NCBI GenBank assembly: GCA_022376465.1
Contig: JACDTU010000014.1
Coordinates: 806,001-870,000, forward strand
Origin: Cubamyces lactineus
Taxonomy: Eukaryota; Basidiomycota; Agaricomycetes; Polyporales; Polyporaceae
Reading direction: 5' to 3'
DNA length: 64,000 nt
Every line of letters begins with the position of its first letter. The stretch's first letter is position 1. The notes under the pieces are model-generated. The model did no database searches, was not told the DNA's origin, and saw only the letters and a list, made by a program, of their open reading frames with translations. Positions 1 through 12,300 of the stretch are shown one piece after another. The position numbers were made by a program, and so were the translations under genes.

Positions 1-894
1 CGAACGCATTATCACACCCGGGACTCTCGCGGTACGTGGTACAATCCTCAACCGTTGTTGCCTTTGTCTAATGTTGTCCATTGTTCGCCCTTTGCTGCAG
101 CTTGGGAACCCTATGTGAGTACGCACGTTATTCACCATACCATACACTAACACATGCTGTCTCCTGATAGCGGTAACAAGGACGTCATAGCGCCCCCGCT
201 GCCGTCCTTCCTGTCAACTTCGGAGAGAACGTCTACAAGGGCACGAAGCAATCTTCCCCACTCTGGCAGCAGACAAGCCGTGATCGACGATCACCAGGGA
301 GAGCTGATGAAGAAATCCGGTCGTATGAGAGTCACTATGAGCAGGACAGCAAGGTAAGCTGAGCGGGGTCGTTCACTGTCCCCGGGCCTATGCGCACCAC
401 TGACTATACACCGTGCTCTTCAGGAATCTCTATGCTGCTCATTACATGAGGGAATACCCTCAAACGACAACGCTGGAATTCGAAAATATATACAGCAGCC
501 TTGCACAGGACACAGCTGATGTGAGCCGTCACGCGCATGCCTTGGCTGACTTCCATACTAATGCATCTCTTACGGACGCAGGACTTCCACGCCATGTAAG
601 CTCTCTGGATCAATCATAGTCCTGCTGTACTTACTAACGATGTGATTCTCCGCAGGCATGCATTTGCAGCTACACGCCCCAAAGACGAACAACTCAACAC
701 GATCATGGATGCGTTCTGGGCGCTCTGCGTGGAAGAGCGTGCGGTACGTGCTTGCTATAGTCCCATTCCAGCTCTTCTCATATATGTCTATCTAGGCGTA
801 CAGGAATACCACAGGCTCGCAAGCGAAGAAACCAAAGGCCGCACTCAAATTCCGGGGAAAGGGTACCGGGAAAGGGAAGGCGAAGGCAACATAA
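1..894 (+). CDS. unidentified protein, 3' part of a gene cut by the left edge
   Basis: I do not recognise the family. The 3' half is a consistent spliced frame: exons 424-520, 582-595, 656-743 and 796-894, joined by GT-AG introns with matching phases and ending at a TAA (892-894). The encoded tail contains NLYAAHYMREYPQTTT and DEQLNTIMDAFWALCVEER, then a Lys/Gly-rich basic end (KFRGKGTGKGKAK) that could bind nucleic acid. Upstream, an exon ending at 353 is likely, but two frames look plausible there and I could not decide between them. Further short exons probably lie between 1 and 115. The start codon is outside the window or unresolved. Coding character is moderately sure; function is unknown. 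Confidence 0.5.
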
Positions 895-944
895 AGCAAG
901 GTAATTCGTGAAGAACGGGGAAAGAGGAGGGGCGCAGATGTCGA

Positions 945-1255
945 GGCTATGCGCGAGTACGCGCATATCCGTGCGGATACGTCAGGATATGGGAGGATAT
1001 GGGCGAGTACGCGCGAGCAGGCGTGAGTATGGGCGTATACGCGCGTGTCCGGGCGTATACGCAGCGCTAGAGCAGGGCCTACGGGTCTGTATGTATGATA
1101 GGATGCGAGCAGAAATGAACGGATGGACACGGACCTCACCAGATGAATTCCGCTCTCATATGATATAGTATGGGTGCATACGGGCGTATACGGGGTGCCC
1201 AATCAAGCCGGGCTATTCTGTAGGTGCGGATATGCGCGGATGCACGCGTACATGC
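945..1255. repeat. degenerate short repeats with GGGCGTATAC cores
   Basis: Exact GGGCGTATAC copies lie at 1031-1040, 1051-1060 and 1182-1191. They sit among many variants of GCGAGTACGCGC, GGATATGGG and GCGTGAGTATG. Short open frames on both strands here are by-products of the repeat. It lies between the end of the first gene and the DUF6534 gene. Confidence 0.5.
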
Positions 1256-1673
1256 CCATTGCCACTGCAGAATGCCCCGGAAAACATTACGCACCAGTGC
1301 ACTTTTTCCGGTGCCATACGGGGCAGTCCGGAAATCCGTAGATCCCGGACACCGACGGATACGCCCGTTGTAAATTTTGACTGGGGATGAACACCGAATG
1401 GGAGACGGGCAGACGACGTCCGATCGCAGAGGCAATCGGGGACGGGTGAGCCGTTCCTCCTGCGCATTTCGCCCGTTTTGGCAGCAGCGATCGTGGATGG
1501 GATGGGTGAGCACGAGCTAGCTCGTCCGCCACACATCAACGCTCGCGCTCGGCAGAAGGGCAGGCGTGGGTCGAGAGGTTAGCTTCCTATGATGGAATAT
1601 CGGCGTGGAGAGATCCAAGCTGCCATGGGCTTCGCCACTCGCGTGCGCGATCGCCCACGCCCACGCGCCGCGC

Positions 1674-1679
1674 TATATA
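1674..1679 (+). promoter_or_regulatory. TATA-like element of the DUF6534 gene
   Basis: TATATA lies about 116-121 bases upstream of the start codon at 1795 and is followed by a CT-rich leader. Assignment rests on position and sequence only. Confidence 0.35.
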
Positions 1680-1794
1680 CTTTTCTTCGGCCTCCTCCGC
1701 GTAGACCTCGGTTGCGTTCTACCCTCTTGCTCCCACTTCCATCCCTTTTCCCCCTTCGTTCCGTCGCTGAGCAGCCGTCTGCACGTCAGCCAAG

Positions 1795-4082
1795 ATGGAG
1801 GCTATCGACAGCACATTCGGTGCCGCCCTCATCGGCCTCATTGTTGGCTCTTGGTGCGTCATACTTCAGGGCACGTAGTCCTTTGCGCAGGATTTAGACT
1901 CACTCGGAACCGGACAGTCTGTACGGGATCACCATACTGCAGACGTGCGTCGCGCTGTATTATCGTCCTATGCCTACCTTGCTCACAATATCGCCTGTAG
2001 TTTTGCCTACTTCCGGAGCTATAACAATGATTCCAAGTTCGTTAAGTCACTCGTATGTGCACCTTCATACTACGCGTTAGGCTCTGCTCACTGAATGTCC
2101 ATCTCATGCAGGTTCTCATCCTGACGTACGTCGCTGCATCCGTGTGGCGCGAGATTACCGTTTGACAATGCACTTCAGGATACTGGACACATTGCACCTC
2201 ATCCTCTGCACACGGACCATCTACTGGTACAAGACAATACCCGCTCTTCCCGTCTGAGGCCGATCACGAACCATTCTCTGCAGGTATCTCATCACGAACT
2301 TTGGCAATGTCGACAATCTGGACAGGACGACTTGGTATGCCTTCTTCTTCTCCGTGTATGTTCCGAACCCGTGTACTCACTGCCTCGACTAATAGGAGCA
2401 TGGCAGTGAGCAACATCCGTTTACCTCCCTTCCCTTTCCCATACTCACCGACTCCGCTCGTTGCGATGGTAGCTCCAAACAGACTGCAACGTAAGCTTAC
2501 CCTATACCACATGCTCGAGGCGAACTCACCAGACCTACAGGGTCTTATCGGTCTGATTGTCGAAGCGTGAGTGACGGTTGCACCGTCAGATACAGTGTGA
2601 TACTGACTAGAATGCCTCAACTCGCAGCTTCTTTGCTCGGCGTGTATGGATGAGTGGGTACCGCTTACGTTGACACGATGGCTTCAATTCTCACATTCGA
2701 CCCCTAGTGAGCCGCAATTGGTTCATTACCGGTATCATCGTGAGTACGTTACTCTCGCCCCGTCGATAACAACCCTAATCCCTTGCATTAGCTGATCTTG
2801 GCGACGCTGCACTTCGGTTCGTGATTCCTCAAACATCCTACTGCGCAAGTGCTGACTCTTAGTCATGTTCGCGAAATTCACAGGCCTCGGTGTTGGTGAG
2901 AAAATACACGTTGTTCTGTCAGAACGTCGGACAACAGATACTGAATTTCTTCCCCTTGCCAGTCTTCACCGCGCAATCGTATGTGAATCTCTAGCTGATG
3001 TGTGCGATACGGCATTGACATTCCGCAGATTTATCCTCGGCAGGTTCTCCAAGTTCAGAAGCCTCACAGTGCGTACTCTGTCCGCGGCGTATACCGAGGG
3101 TGAAAATTAACGGTTTCCGCAGTGGGTTACCTGTCTCGGTCTGGGTGCGGCTGCTGCATCGGACATCCTCATCGCCGGCGCCATGTGCTACTACCTCTAC
3201 AAGAAACGCACAGGTCTCAAGCGGTAAGCAAAAATCCGATGGCAACCGTTCGCAAGCACTAATTACCGCACCTCCTCTCAAGAACGGACTCCTTGGTCAC
3301 CACGCTGATGGTGTACAGCATAAACACCGGGTTGACCACTAGGTTCGTGTGAGATTTTACCACCGCCAGCGGACATATGCTAACATTAGAGCAGTGTCAT
3401 TGGAACTATCTGTGTCATTGCGGTACGTCCGAAATCCTCGTTGTGGGGTGTGTCACAGCCCGAGCTGACCCTCCGCTAGTTTGGCGCGATGCCCACGAAC
3501 TTCATCTGGCTGGGCTTCTTCTGGATCATGGGCAAATGTAAGCCTCCTCGTTCTCGACGGCCATGGCTGCGCTCACATCTCGCATCCTAGGCTACGTGAA
3601 CTCCTTCCTAGCCCTGTAAGCAACCCTGCTATCGTATTGCGCAAGACGTCCTGGATGCTGACCACCCAATAGCCTGAACAGCCGTGACAGGCTACGGGAG
3701 AAGGTCACGAAGGCGGCCGTACAGCTAAACAATGTCGGCAACGGACGGTCGTTCCAGAACTCCTTCACGATGTCAGGAACGGGTGCGCCCAAGGTACGTG
3801 GCTAGTTTGAGTCTGCGCAGTCGATACAGCGAGCTGAGGATATAGGCCAAGTCACCTCCTCTAACCGGCGTCGCGGTCCAAATTGAGACGATCACGGAGT
3901 ACAGCACCTACCACCCTCGACAGGTGAGCAGCCTCTTCATATCATCTAATTTACGATAGATGCTGACTGCAAACCTGACGACGACGCAGAACGGTCGAAA
4001 TAATCGCGACGGCGGTTCTGAGCCTATGACGCCAATCAAGGACGACCGCACGTCGACGTCCTCCGGGTCGCCCGAGGCGTAG
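1795..4082 (+). CDS. DUF6534-domain integral membrane protein
   Basis: Spliced model of 346 residues in 23 exons: 1795-1853, 1918-1944, 2001-2052, 2112-2125, 2179-2226, 2284-2334, 2396-2405, 2473-2490, 2541-2566, 2628-2657, 2712-2739, 2792-2816, 2863-2895, 2963-2978, 3029-3068, 3123-3223, 3283-3342, 3395-3422, 3480-3537, 3591-3615, 3673-3793, 3846-3923 and 3990-4082. Phases close throughout. Family hallmarks are the N-terminal STFGAALIGLIVGS, then ILDTLHLILCTRTIYWYLIT, GLIGLIVEAFFARRVWM, SVIGTICVIAFGAMPTNFIW and the C-terminal helix ending GKCYVNSFLALLNSR. About seven hydrophobic segments precede a polar Ser/Thr-rich cytosolic tail. The family is expanded in mushroom-forming fungi and its function is unknown. 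The many tiny exons, one of only 10 nt, are the striking feature. Confidence 0.88.
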
Positions 4083-4675
4083 ATGCATCCGAACACTGAA
4101 CATTTGTGCTATCTTGAACAATGCTGTACTACCCCCGATGTAGTCTGCGCACGGCCCTGCACGCTTAGGTCATGAGAGGGTAGAACTGTCCGCCGAATCC
4201 TCCACTGTATTGATGTGTCGTATATAGCTGCCACTACTGACTGCCTTCCCAATGACCTACCCACTGTGTCGATCTTTGCTGTGTATACATGTAGTCGATG
4301 ATTGTCCGTAATCCGATACTCGTTCGTTAGGATTCAGAGCCACCGCCGGCACAATGCTGAATCTCGAAAGTCGAACCGTCCAGTAACGCGGTCTTGTGTT
4401 GTTCACAAGTATTGTCGTTGAACGTTGAGCAGTGTAGTGTATATATTGGTCGGTAACTATTGCACTAGTAGTAGTACTAGTAGTCTTCTGTACTAGTGGG
4501 CGGAAAATGCCGTAGGACGCTGTGGGCGTCATCATGGGCGCTCTTGCTGGGAATGTTGGTGAGAGACTGCGATGCGCTCAAAGTCGTCTTCCTCGTCGCG
4601 ACCTTCCTCGCTCTTTCTTCCTTCCCATTTTCCTCCTAGGAGCGCCACTGAAGGACTCTCCTAGCGACCTCGAAA
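4083..4675. other. intergenic, Rtt109 promoter
   Basis: No gene is seen. Three ACTAGT palindromes lie at 4464-4469, 4476-4481 and 4492-4497. An ATG at 4522 opens an upstream frame of 106 codons overlapping the Rtt109 start in another frame. The main start was kept at 4676 because homology begins there. Confidence 0.4.
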
Positions 4676-6358
4676 ATGAGCCTACGAGACAAGCTACTCG
4701 CTGCCCTTGCAGACGTGCCCGGGACGCGTACGTTTCACCTCCACGTCCTCACCTCGTCTCCGCGCAAACACAACGGCCTCTTCCCATACGCTCACCCGCG
4801 GCCCAGAGCATATCTCCAGGACGTCTTCATACTTCTCTCTGAGCAGGCTACGCCGGAAGCGCCCCGAGTTCTCGTCACTGCCATTGAGGCGTCCGTATAC
4901 AACATCCCCGCCACAGGGTGTGGCGTGCTCTACATATCCAAGGTCGACTCCTCTGGCCACGCCGCCGCGCCGTCGCCCACCGCTGCGCTGGTGCGTGCAT
5001 TCCTGACCTTCTACGCTGACCCGGCGACGCGTCCGATCGCCGTGCAGCACCTCTGGATCCAGCTCTTCGCGCGCGCCCAGGGGCAATACCTCTTCCCCAA
5101 CTCGGCGGACTACGAAGGCAAGCGCCCACTCTCGGACGTGAAGCTGTGTGCGTGGTGGAAGCGGATATTCAGCGAGGTCGCGGCGGAGGTTGAGGGGCGG
5201 TTGAAGGGCAGCGGCAAGGTCAGGCTATACTATATTCTACCTGGATATCCCGAGCTCGAGGCGTCACATACTCTCGGGCGTGCGCTTTCGAGAGCGCCTC
5301 CTGCAGACAGCCCAGCCGCAGCCGTGCGATGGGTATATGGCCACCCGTACTCGCAGACGGAGATTCCCCTTCCCTGTCCGCGAAGCCAGAATGCAGAGGA
5401 ACCTCCACATCTCGGGCACTTCATTCCGTGGTTCGACGACGATCCAAAGTCGCGCTTCATAGACGAGATTGCGCATACAACCAACTCTGAGGGCGTACGG
5501 TCGCCGAAACGGAAGCGCCCTCGCGCGTCTACCTCTTCTGTGCATGGCGAAGCGCGGCCGGTCAAAGAGCGCGAAGAAGATGAAGAGAAGCCCAAGGACA
5601 AAGACAAGGACGAACATCGGCGCGCCCTGGGTGAGCTCGCGCAAGTGTCGCCGGACGAGTTCTGGGAGCGGATGTCGTTCCGACAAGAATGCGTCGCCGG
5701 CGCTGTCACAGGGTTCTTCGCCATGGGTATCTCTACGCCCGCAGCTATGGACGCGCTTGGAAGAGACAAGGAGAAGGCTTCGCAGCCGTCCCCTCTTGCG
5801 CCGCAGCCAGGGCAGCTCGCCCCGAGGCTCGTGCGCCGCATCGTCGCGACGCTCATGAATCATCACGAGTTCTCAACGCGCGAGCGCGCAGTGCGCGCCA
5901 CGGAAACCCTTGAGGGCGCGATAAAGGGTCTCTGCGGGGACGACGCGCCTGTTATACCCGCCCAAGCGCCGACCGCTTCGACCGCTTCACAAAACGAGCA
6001 TGAGCACAACCGCGCGTGTACCCCGGAACCCGGTCCTGTAGCTCTCGAAGTCCCCAGTACGCCTCCCCCCGGTCGATCCCACCTGAGCGCGAGTACGGTT
6101 GGAGTGCCGGAGATCTCGCCCAATCCCTTTCCTGAGCCGGTCGCGTCGCCAGAGACGTACACATCCTACATCTATGGAAGCATCGAGGTGCGGAACCCAC
6201 CCCTCGCACCTCGCAGTGCGAACGGCACAGGCTCGAATGGAACACACAGCGGGCAGGGGGCGGTACAGGGAGCAACGGCGGGAGGGACGGGTGCTGCGGG
6301 GACGCCTCAGGTCACGGTGCTGCAAGTGCGCAAGAAGAGGAAGCCAACCGCCCCTTAG
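4676..6358 (+). CDS. RTT109: Rtt109-type histone H3 lysine acetyltransferase
   Basis: Intronless, 560 residues. Rtt109 is the fungus-specific, p300-like enzyme that acetylates newly made histone H3 (Lys56, Lys9, Lys27) with the chaperones Asf1 and Vps75 during replication-coupled nucleosome assembly and DNA damage tolerance. Supporting stretches are GVLYISKVDSSG (about residue 80-95), the LFARAQGQYLFPNSA segment followed by the conserved WWKRIF, the WVYGHPYSQ loop and IPWFDDDPKSRFIDEIA. The acidic pair and lysine in that last stretch correspond to the Asp-Asp and auto-acetylated Lys region of the yeast enzyme. An acidic, charged insert (about 275-320) splits the fold, and the conserved WERMSFRQECVAG follows. 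The roughly 150-residue C-terminal tail is Pro/Ser/Thr-rich with a basic KKRKPTAP end. It is longer than yeast Rtt109 (436). Confidence 0.9.
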   Translation: MSLRDKLLAALADVPGTRTFHLHVLTSSPRKHNGLFPYAHPRPRAYLQDVFILLSEQATPEAPRVLVTAIEASVYNIPATGCGVLYISKVDSSGHAAAPSPTAALVRAFLTFYADPATRPIAVQHLWIQLFARAQGQYLFPNSADYEGKRPLSDVKLCAWWKRIFSEVAAEVEGRLKGSGKVRLYYILPGYPELEASHTLGRALSRAPPADSPAAAVRWVYGHPYSQTEIPLPCPRSQNAEEPPHLGHFIPWFDDDPKSRFIDEIAHTTNSEGVRSPKRKRPRASTSSVHGEARPVKEREEDEEKPKDKDKDEHRRALGELAQVSPDEFWERMSFRQECVAGAVTGFFAMGISTPAAMDALGRDKEKASQPSPLAPQPGQLAPRLVRRIVATLMNHHEFSTRERAVRATETLEGAIKGLCGDDAPVIPAQAPTASTASQNEHEHNRACTPEPGPVALEVPSTPPPGRSHLSASTVGVPEISPNPFPEPVASPETYTSYIYGSIEVRNPPLAPRSANGTGSNGTHSGQGAVQGATAGGTGAAGTPQVTVLQVRKKRKPTAP

Positions 6359-9300
6359 AGACACATACCCGCAACCTGCGTGCCGCGAGCCTCTCGGCCT
6401 TTCTGAAGCTTGAAGCTTAGCTTGAATCGGGCCCGGAGCCTGTGCCCAATATCGATTGCACCGCATCTGCGACCTCCGCGCCCCTGGCAACGCCGGCTCC
6501 GTGTCTCGTCCGAGGAGCGGTGCACTTCACATTCGTCATGGCACCGCGCGGCGTGGTGTGTGCCTTGGTTACTACTGGTGGAACGCGGTCACGTTATTTC
6601 TTGGAAGTTTGGCATGGTGCGCTGGTGGTGGCCTGGAGCTAGGTCGTGCCCTGGGATTGGCGGGGGCGCGTTAGAGCGGATTTGTAGACTGGTGGAGCTT
6701 GACGGGTTTTGGCGATGGCAGGAGAGGGATTGGCACTCGGTGGCACAGTGCACGCGTCGTCGGTCTCGGTCTATGGTGCTGGTCTCGGCCCTCGACTCTG
6801 ACACATTTTCGCGGATCGGCAGGCACAGTATTAGAGCGGTGAACGCGTCACTTGTCGGCGCTTTGGTCAACAGTGGTGGCGTTGGTGGAGGTCGCTGAGC
6901 ACTCTTGTAACCTTGGCTGACAGGAATTTGTATTCAGGTCCTTGCATGGCTATAACGCGAATTTACTGCGGATCGACGCAGGTACAGCGTTTCTAGTCTT
7001 ACCAGGCTCTACTGGTTGCCAAAGCCCAGGCTGCTGTCCGGCGATCTTTGTGCGCTTGAAATCATGAGGGTAAGTGCCGATATTCTTGCCAATACTCAAT
7101 CCGTCCCCTCCTTCAGGTCTGAGAATCCAGTCGATGACGCGAGGCGTGCCTTGTTCAGACGCAACTTCCACGCAAAGACCGTTCAACCATGCTGTCTCCT
7201 CACCGTACGCCTCATATTTGCTTCTCCGGAGGATGGACTTGCGTGAACCACCTTCCACGCTCCTAGAGCGTACGTACGAGCTTTGTGCCTTTCTCGTTCT
7301 CGAACTCTTGGGGGTTTTGTTGTGCCTGGCCTGAAATTCTGAACCTAATCGGACGTCGCCTGGCCAAGAGACAAGCTGCGAAGTCGTCGCCTGGACACCC
7401 GTTGTTGCTATGTACCTCGCCGGTCCCGCACACTGGCACCGGTGTCCCTGAGTGCCGCGAGATCGATGATGCTACCAGGGCGGTAACGTTACCATGAAGT
7501 AAAGGGGTGCGTACACACATGGATGCTCCTCAGGCCAAAGAGCTGGCATATCCGCAACGTTCGTGTGGTCGGTTCCGAACATGGCTAGGTGAGGTGCCTG
7601 CCGGATCGCCACCGTATCTCCTGTGTCCCCTGTAATTACGGAGTCGCATGCGTTTATGCTATACGGAAGACAAGGTGCACTGCCCATCGAATCCAACTGC
7701 GTATGCATTCCAACTGCGCATCTAGGCCAGGACGTGCTCGATTCAACGTCTGAAGCAAGTCCGCAAGGCGGACTCTGAGCAGTCAGTGTTCGCCTCCTAC
7801 CCTCTCAACAGCCTGATAGTACACCCTCGAGCGCAACACATGGGCGATCTCATATACTCCGAGTGCCTCGCAGGTCGTCAATCGAGACTGTCGAGCCATG
7901 TGTACCATCACCGCCGTTCGTTCCCGACGCTGACCGCACGTCCATGGCCGATTCAGGGCTCACCAGCATGCACTCACTCAAGCTTCCGGGTCCGAATACC
8001 GTTCCTGGGGTCGCAAGTTCGTACAGACGCGTTCCAGTCCGTTCCCCGCTGCACGTACCGATCCTTCTGAATACGGAGCTGTCGCTGGGCCGGCGGTCGA
8101 ACTGCACCCTTGCAGGCCTCACGTTGCCCCGGGGCCGGGTACCTGGCAGGACAGGCACCGCAGACATCGACGGCGGACGGACCATAGGTGAGGGACGTGC
8201 GGCGTGCGCCGCCGCCCTGGCCATGGGTGGCACTGTCGACATAACTTGGAGGCGACTGGCATGGTACATCGCATGCGTACGCGCGGGGAAGCTCGGACGC
8301 AACTTGAGGCAGCTACTAGCCTGGGGATAGCAGCTGCTAGGACGAAGCGGCGATCTGAGGGACTCGGAGGTTGCCTGTAGCTCTCCCATTCAGCACTTCA
8401 GGCGATCGAATGGTAGTGTTGTTGGAAGCCTGGAAGTGTCGGGCTTCTGAAGGTCTCCAGCGTGGAATCCCGGTCTTGGAAGTGGGAACCTGACCAACCG
8501 AAGGCGTGAAGCTTGGATCTGGGACCTGCTTAAGACATTCTCTCAGTCTGAGCTGCAGCCTGAGGGCGTGAGCGTGAGCGAGGTTCGCCGTTCTTGGCAC
8601 AAGGCACTCTGCCGAGTCGTTCAGCCCCGCAGCGGAAGCAGCGCGGCAAGGCACCCGCGTATGTGCCACGGTATGCATAACGTCGGGCACGCACGTCCGA
8701 CGTGCCTGCACGGCAGATCAAAGTCATACAATGCAAGCACTCAAAGAAGGAAGAAGGGGAAGATCGATATCATATGGACGCGGGCTCGGGGACGGGAATA
8801 ACGGAGATGAGCTACATACAGTACACTGTACAGCTCAATGGATCGTATGCATAGTGCTGCATTAGTACTAGTGCGCACCGAGACCCGCGAAGGAGATGCG
8901 TGCTGCGTCGAGCGTGCCCGGGTTCCTGAAGCGTGCAGCATCGCAGGGCCGGTACTGGCAGGTGTGCAGCGTGGGTGCGAGTGTCCAAACGGAGATACGG
9001 ACTTCGAGCTCGAGCTCGGGGCAGCAGTCAGGTAGCCAGTGCAGCGGCACCAGATCCTGGCACACCCCGGCCCCAGGCCCCAGGGCCCAAGGACTCGTCC
9101 CTTGGGCAGCGGCGGGGAGTTACACTGGCAGAACGATCGTGCCACAGAGCGGCGTGGACGTGCACCATTTCGACTCGCGCACACGCAGGGCATCATGTGG
9201 CGGCACCTCGCGCCGTATCAGGACAAAGCAGGACAGGCTCGCAGACACTCGAGGAGCGCGAGGCGTCGAGGTGTTCCGCCGTGCGAGCGGCCACGCCGCA

Positions 9301-12300
9301 AGGCTGCTCCAGTAGGGGGAGGAGGGGGTCCTGGAGAAGCATTTCGCCTTCGTGTCCGTGTCCTGTGGCTGCTGCGGATCCGGACGTTTGCCTTTTGGAC
9401 GTGCAGGGCTCGCACGGTGCTCGAGCGTGGACGCCGGGCGGGTTCGACGGTACCCAGGCTCGATCTATGGAGGCGTTTGATATTCGAAGGGTGCTCAAGG
9501 TTTGGAGCGCGGGCTGGGCCCTGGGGCCGGCGTTGTCGTTGGTGCTAAATGGGGGGCTGTCGCCGCTGCAGCGCGTGAGAGGATCTTCAGCACTTCGGGG
9601 TTGCAGGTTCCGGACGGACGACACGACACCGCTGCAGCCCCGCCACCATAGCCGTGACGTCGCGTCGTGGTGAACGACAGTCAACGACAAGATGCTGTTC
9701 GCGACGCCATAACGAGTACTGACGCGTACGGACAGTACACACCGGGATCGTAGCCACGCCGCATTCCGGGGCAACAGTATCCTGCCGCCGTCGTACAGCA
9801 TGAGCCGGTTTGTGCGCCTCGGTGCGGCACCGCCGGCGGCGCTGCAGCGAGCGTACCTGTCATATGTAGCATTGACAAACGCGCACTGCGACGTCACCAT
9901 ACGTAGCGTCCTGTACTCAACCGTACCGTCCCGAGCCGAGTCGCACCGACAAGCGGGCGACGCTCGTACGTATGCGCGTGCGCACGTACGTACACCTAAA
10001 TCTTAAATCCGCTCGCGGACTAGCGGACTGGCGGAGCACCGGTGGTGGTGGTGCTGGTGCTGGCAGTGGTACCGCAGCGGCTGTCGTCGGGTGCGAGCGG
10101 GTCGCAATGATGCATGGAAGCCGACGTTACGTTCAACGGTGACGTCGTTTGGACTTGCCGTTTTCGATCCGAATCAGACGACGAAGGTTGACCAGGACGC
10201 TCGCGACTCGCTAGCCTCGTGTGTACTGTACGCGCCTCTGGGGTCCGAGCCCCGATGCGACTTCCTCCTCTTCGCCTGACCTGATGCTTCACGTGGTCGT
10301 TGAGCCTGAGCTCGAGTTTGAGCTTGTACACTCGTATCTCCGGGGTCGGACCTCTGCCAGACAAGGCGCCGCGGCGTGTGGCGGGTGGCAAGTAGTAAGT
10401 GGCAAGTGGCAGGTGACGATTACGTCCAAACCCCGGGCTTCGCGAGCCCAGAAGCGACGGGCTCTCAAGATCTCGAGTAAGGAATTCGAAGGGGGCGTGT
10501 GGCGGGCCAATCGGCGGACGTCGTGCGCGGCTGCCAGTGGGGGAGAGTCGCGTCGACGGACGTGCGGAGGAGCAGCAGCGTGGTAGATCGTGGCATGCGC
10601 AGATACGGTACACACTCACGGACGGGCGGAGGTTGGCGGGAGGTGGTGCCATTGTGTTTTGTGCGATTGAGGCTCGCCCGTTTACGTGTTGGGACGCGTG
10701 CCGCGGCGTGTACGACGCGGTAAGTAGGTGCGGAGCTGGGCTGAGTCAACGGACGTCAACGCCAAGTGTGTAGTACGCACGCCGAGCCCGTACGTACGGT
10801 ACGGTGCGTTCAATGTTGAGACGAGATGCGAAGGCGCGTGGGTTGCCGTTTTGGGAGCTACGATCCTGCGTCTCCGTCGTTACTAGGCTGCTGCAAGGCG
10901 AAAGCCGATAGGCGCACTAAGTTGTCCGGTGGTACGATTCGGACCGTCCTGGGATCGAGGGGGCTTCTTAGGCATCTCGCGTAGGCTAGAAGAGGGGGTG
11001 CGTGGGACTCCATAGGCGTGGAGCGATTACTGTGTGCAGCAAGATTAGGATGCCGAGCTCGTGCGGGCGCGCGGTGGGTCACTGGGTCACTTGGCCGTCG
11101 AGCAGGATACCGTACGCCATTGTCTTAATTGCGGCGAGAAGCCGAAGCGAGGCGTGAGGCCTAAAGTTGCGCATTGAGTTCGACTTCGAATTCGGAATGG
11201 GTCGCCGGGTCATCATGTCGCGTTCGGCGAGCGTCTGTCGTGGACATGCATCATCATATTGCGACCCGTGAAACGACATGCGTCTCTGTGCATATGTCGA
11301 GAGTGTACACCGAGTGATACTGTTGATCAACATTGACACAGCGACATCAAGTTGAATGCACTCAGCCTGCACTGGCATGCAGCTGATCAAAGCCGCGGGC
11401 GGTGTGAGCGGTCCAGGGCGCACGCTCCCGCTTCACACTCGGCGTGCAGCACGTAGGACCTGAGGCGAAGGCTGGCCACTGGTGATGGAGAAGTCAGTGG
11501 AACGGCTGATGGTCAGGTGTCGAGGCGGACGGGGATATCTCGAGGAGGGGTATATATGGACGTATCAGCGAGGTGAGATCGATGGCGCAGCTGAGATGGA
11601 CAGCCTGCGGAGATGGCGTGCACGCTCGTCGCCTGGCTCAGGCTGGCAGCAGCAGCCCGCTGGCGAGGAGCTTATAGAATGCCGCGGAGGCATTGGCGGG
11701 AGGAGCTCGAGGCGCACCTGTGACTTGGATTGGAGGAGTCGGCGCCGGGGGATGCCATGGGGATGACGGCAGGGGTGCGATTGAGATTGCATTTTACATA
11801 CAGGACGAGCTGGACTGGACCGGATCGAGGCCGAGCAGTGAGCGCAAGCGTGGGGCCGGGGTGGGTTGGACGCATCTCAATCGACGGCGGACTGACTGGC
11901 TTGGCCTCGTGGGGTGGGGGCAATATTGCGGCGAGCTGCTCCCTCGGGCCACCTGCGCCCGAAAAGGATACGTTGTTGTATCCGAATTGGGCTCGCTCAT
12001 GAAACAGAGTTGCGCCTCCCAGAGCCGTACGCATGGCCACCCCCGTGCGCATATCTCGTCTCTCGCTGTCGCAGCTCCCTCTGGCTGCGCTCGTCGGCGC
12101 TCATGCCGCATCATCATCGCCTGCAGTGCATGCGCAAGCGACGCGGGCTCGCTATTGTTGCTGTCGCTGTCAAACGCTAAGCTGCTAGCACGCGACGCTA
12201 CGCTTAGAGCGAGCCGGCAAGACGGATGGGTGGGGCGCAGATGGGCACGGCCGGGGGGGACGTCAGATCTGAACTGTATATCCAGATGGATTTAGAGCTG

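Larger units (their letters stand above)
895..1794. other. intergenic stretch with repeat block and promoter
   Basis: No gene is supported here. The left part holds the GTATAC repeats. The last 120 bases before 1795 are pyrimidine-rich and follow a TATATA, which suits the core promoter of the downstream gene. Confidence 0.5.

Noticed and set aside
4522..4842. Upstream ATG frame of 106 codons before Rtt109
   Set aside because: It is in another frame, overlaps the well-supported Rtt109 start and shows no similarity; at most an upstream open frame.
8933..9673. Open plus-strand frame of 246 codons
   Set aside because: A 235-codon minus-strand frame covers part of it, composition is Arg/Ala/Gly from GC-rich DNA, and no motif is present.
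10020..10652. Open minus-strand frame of 210 codons
   Set aside because: Overlapped by equally long plus-strand frames; low complexity and no recognisable domain.
11693..12295. Open plus-strand frame of 200 codons
   Set aside because: Opposite-strand frames of similar length and Arg/Gly-rich composition indicate GC-driven openness.
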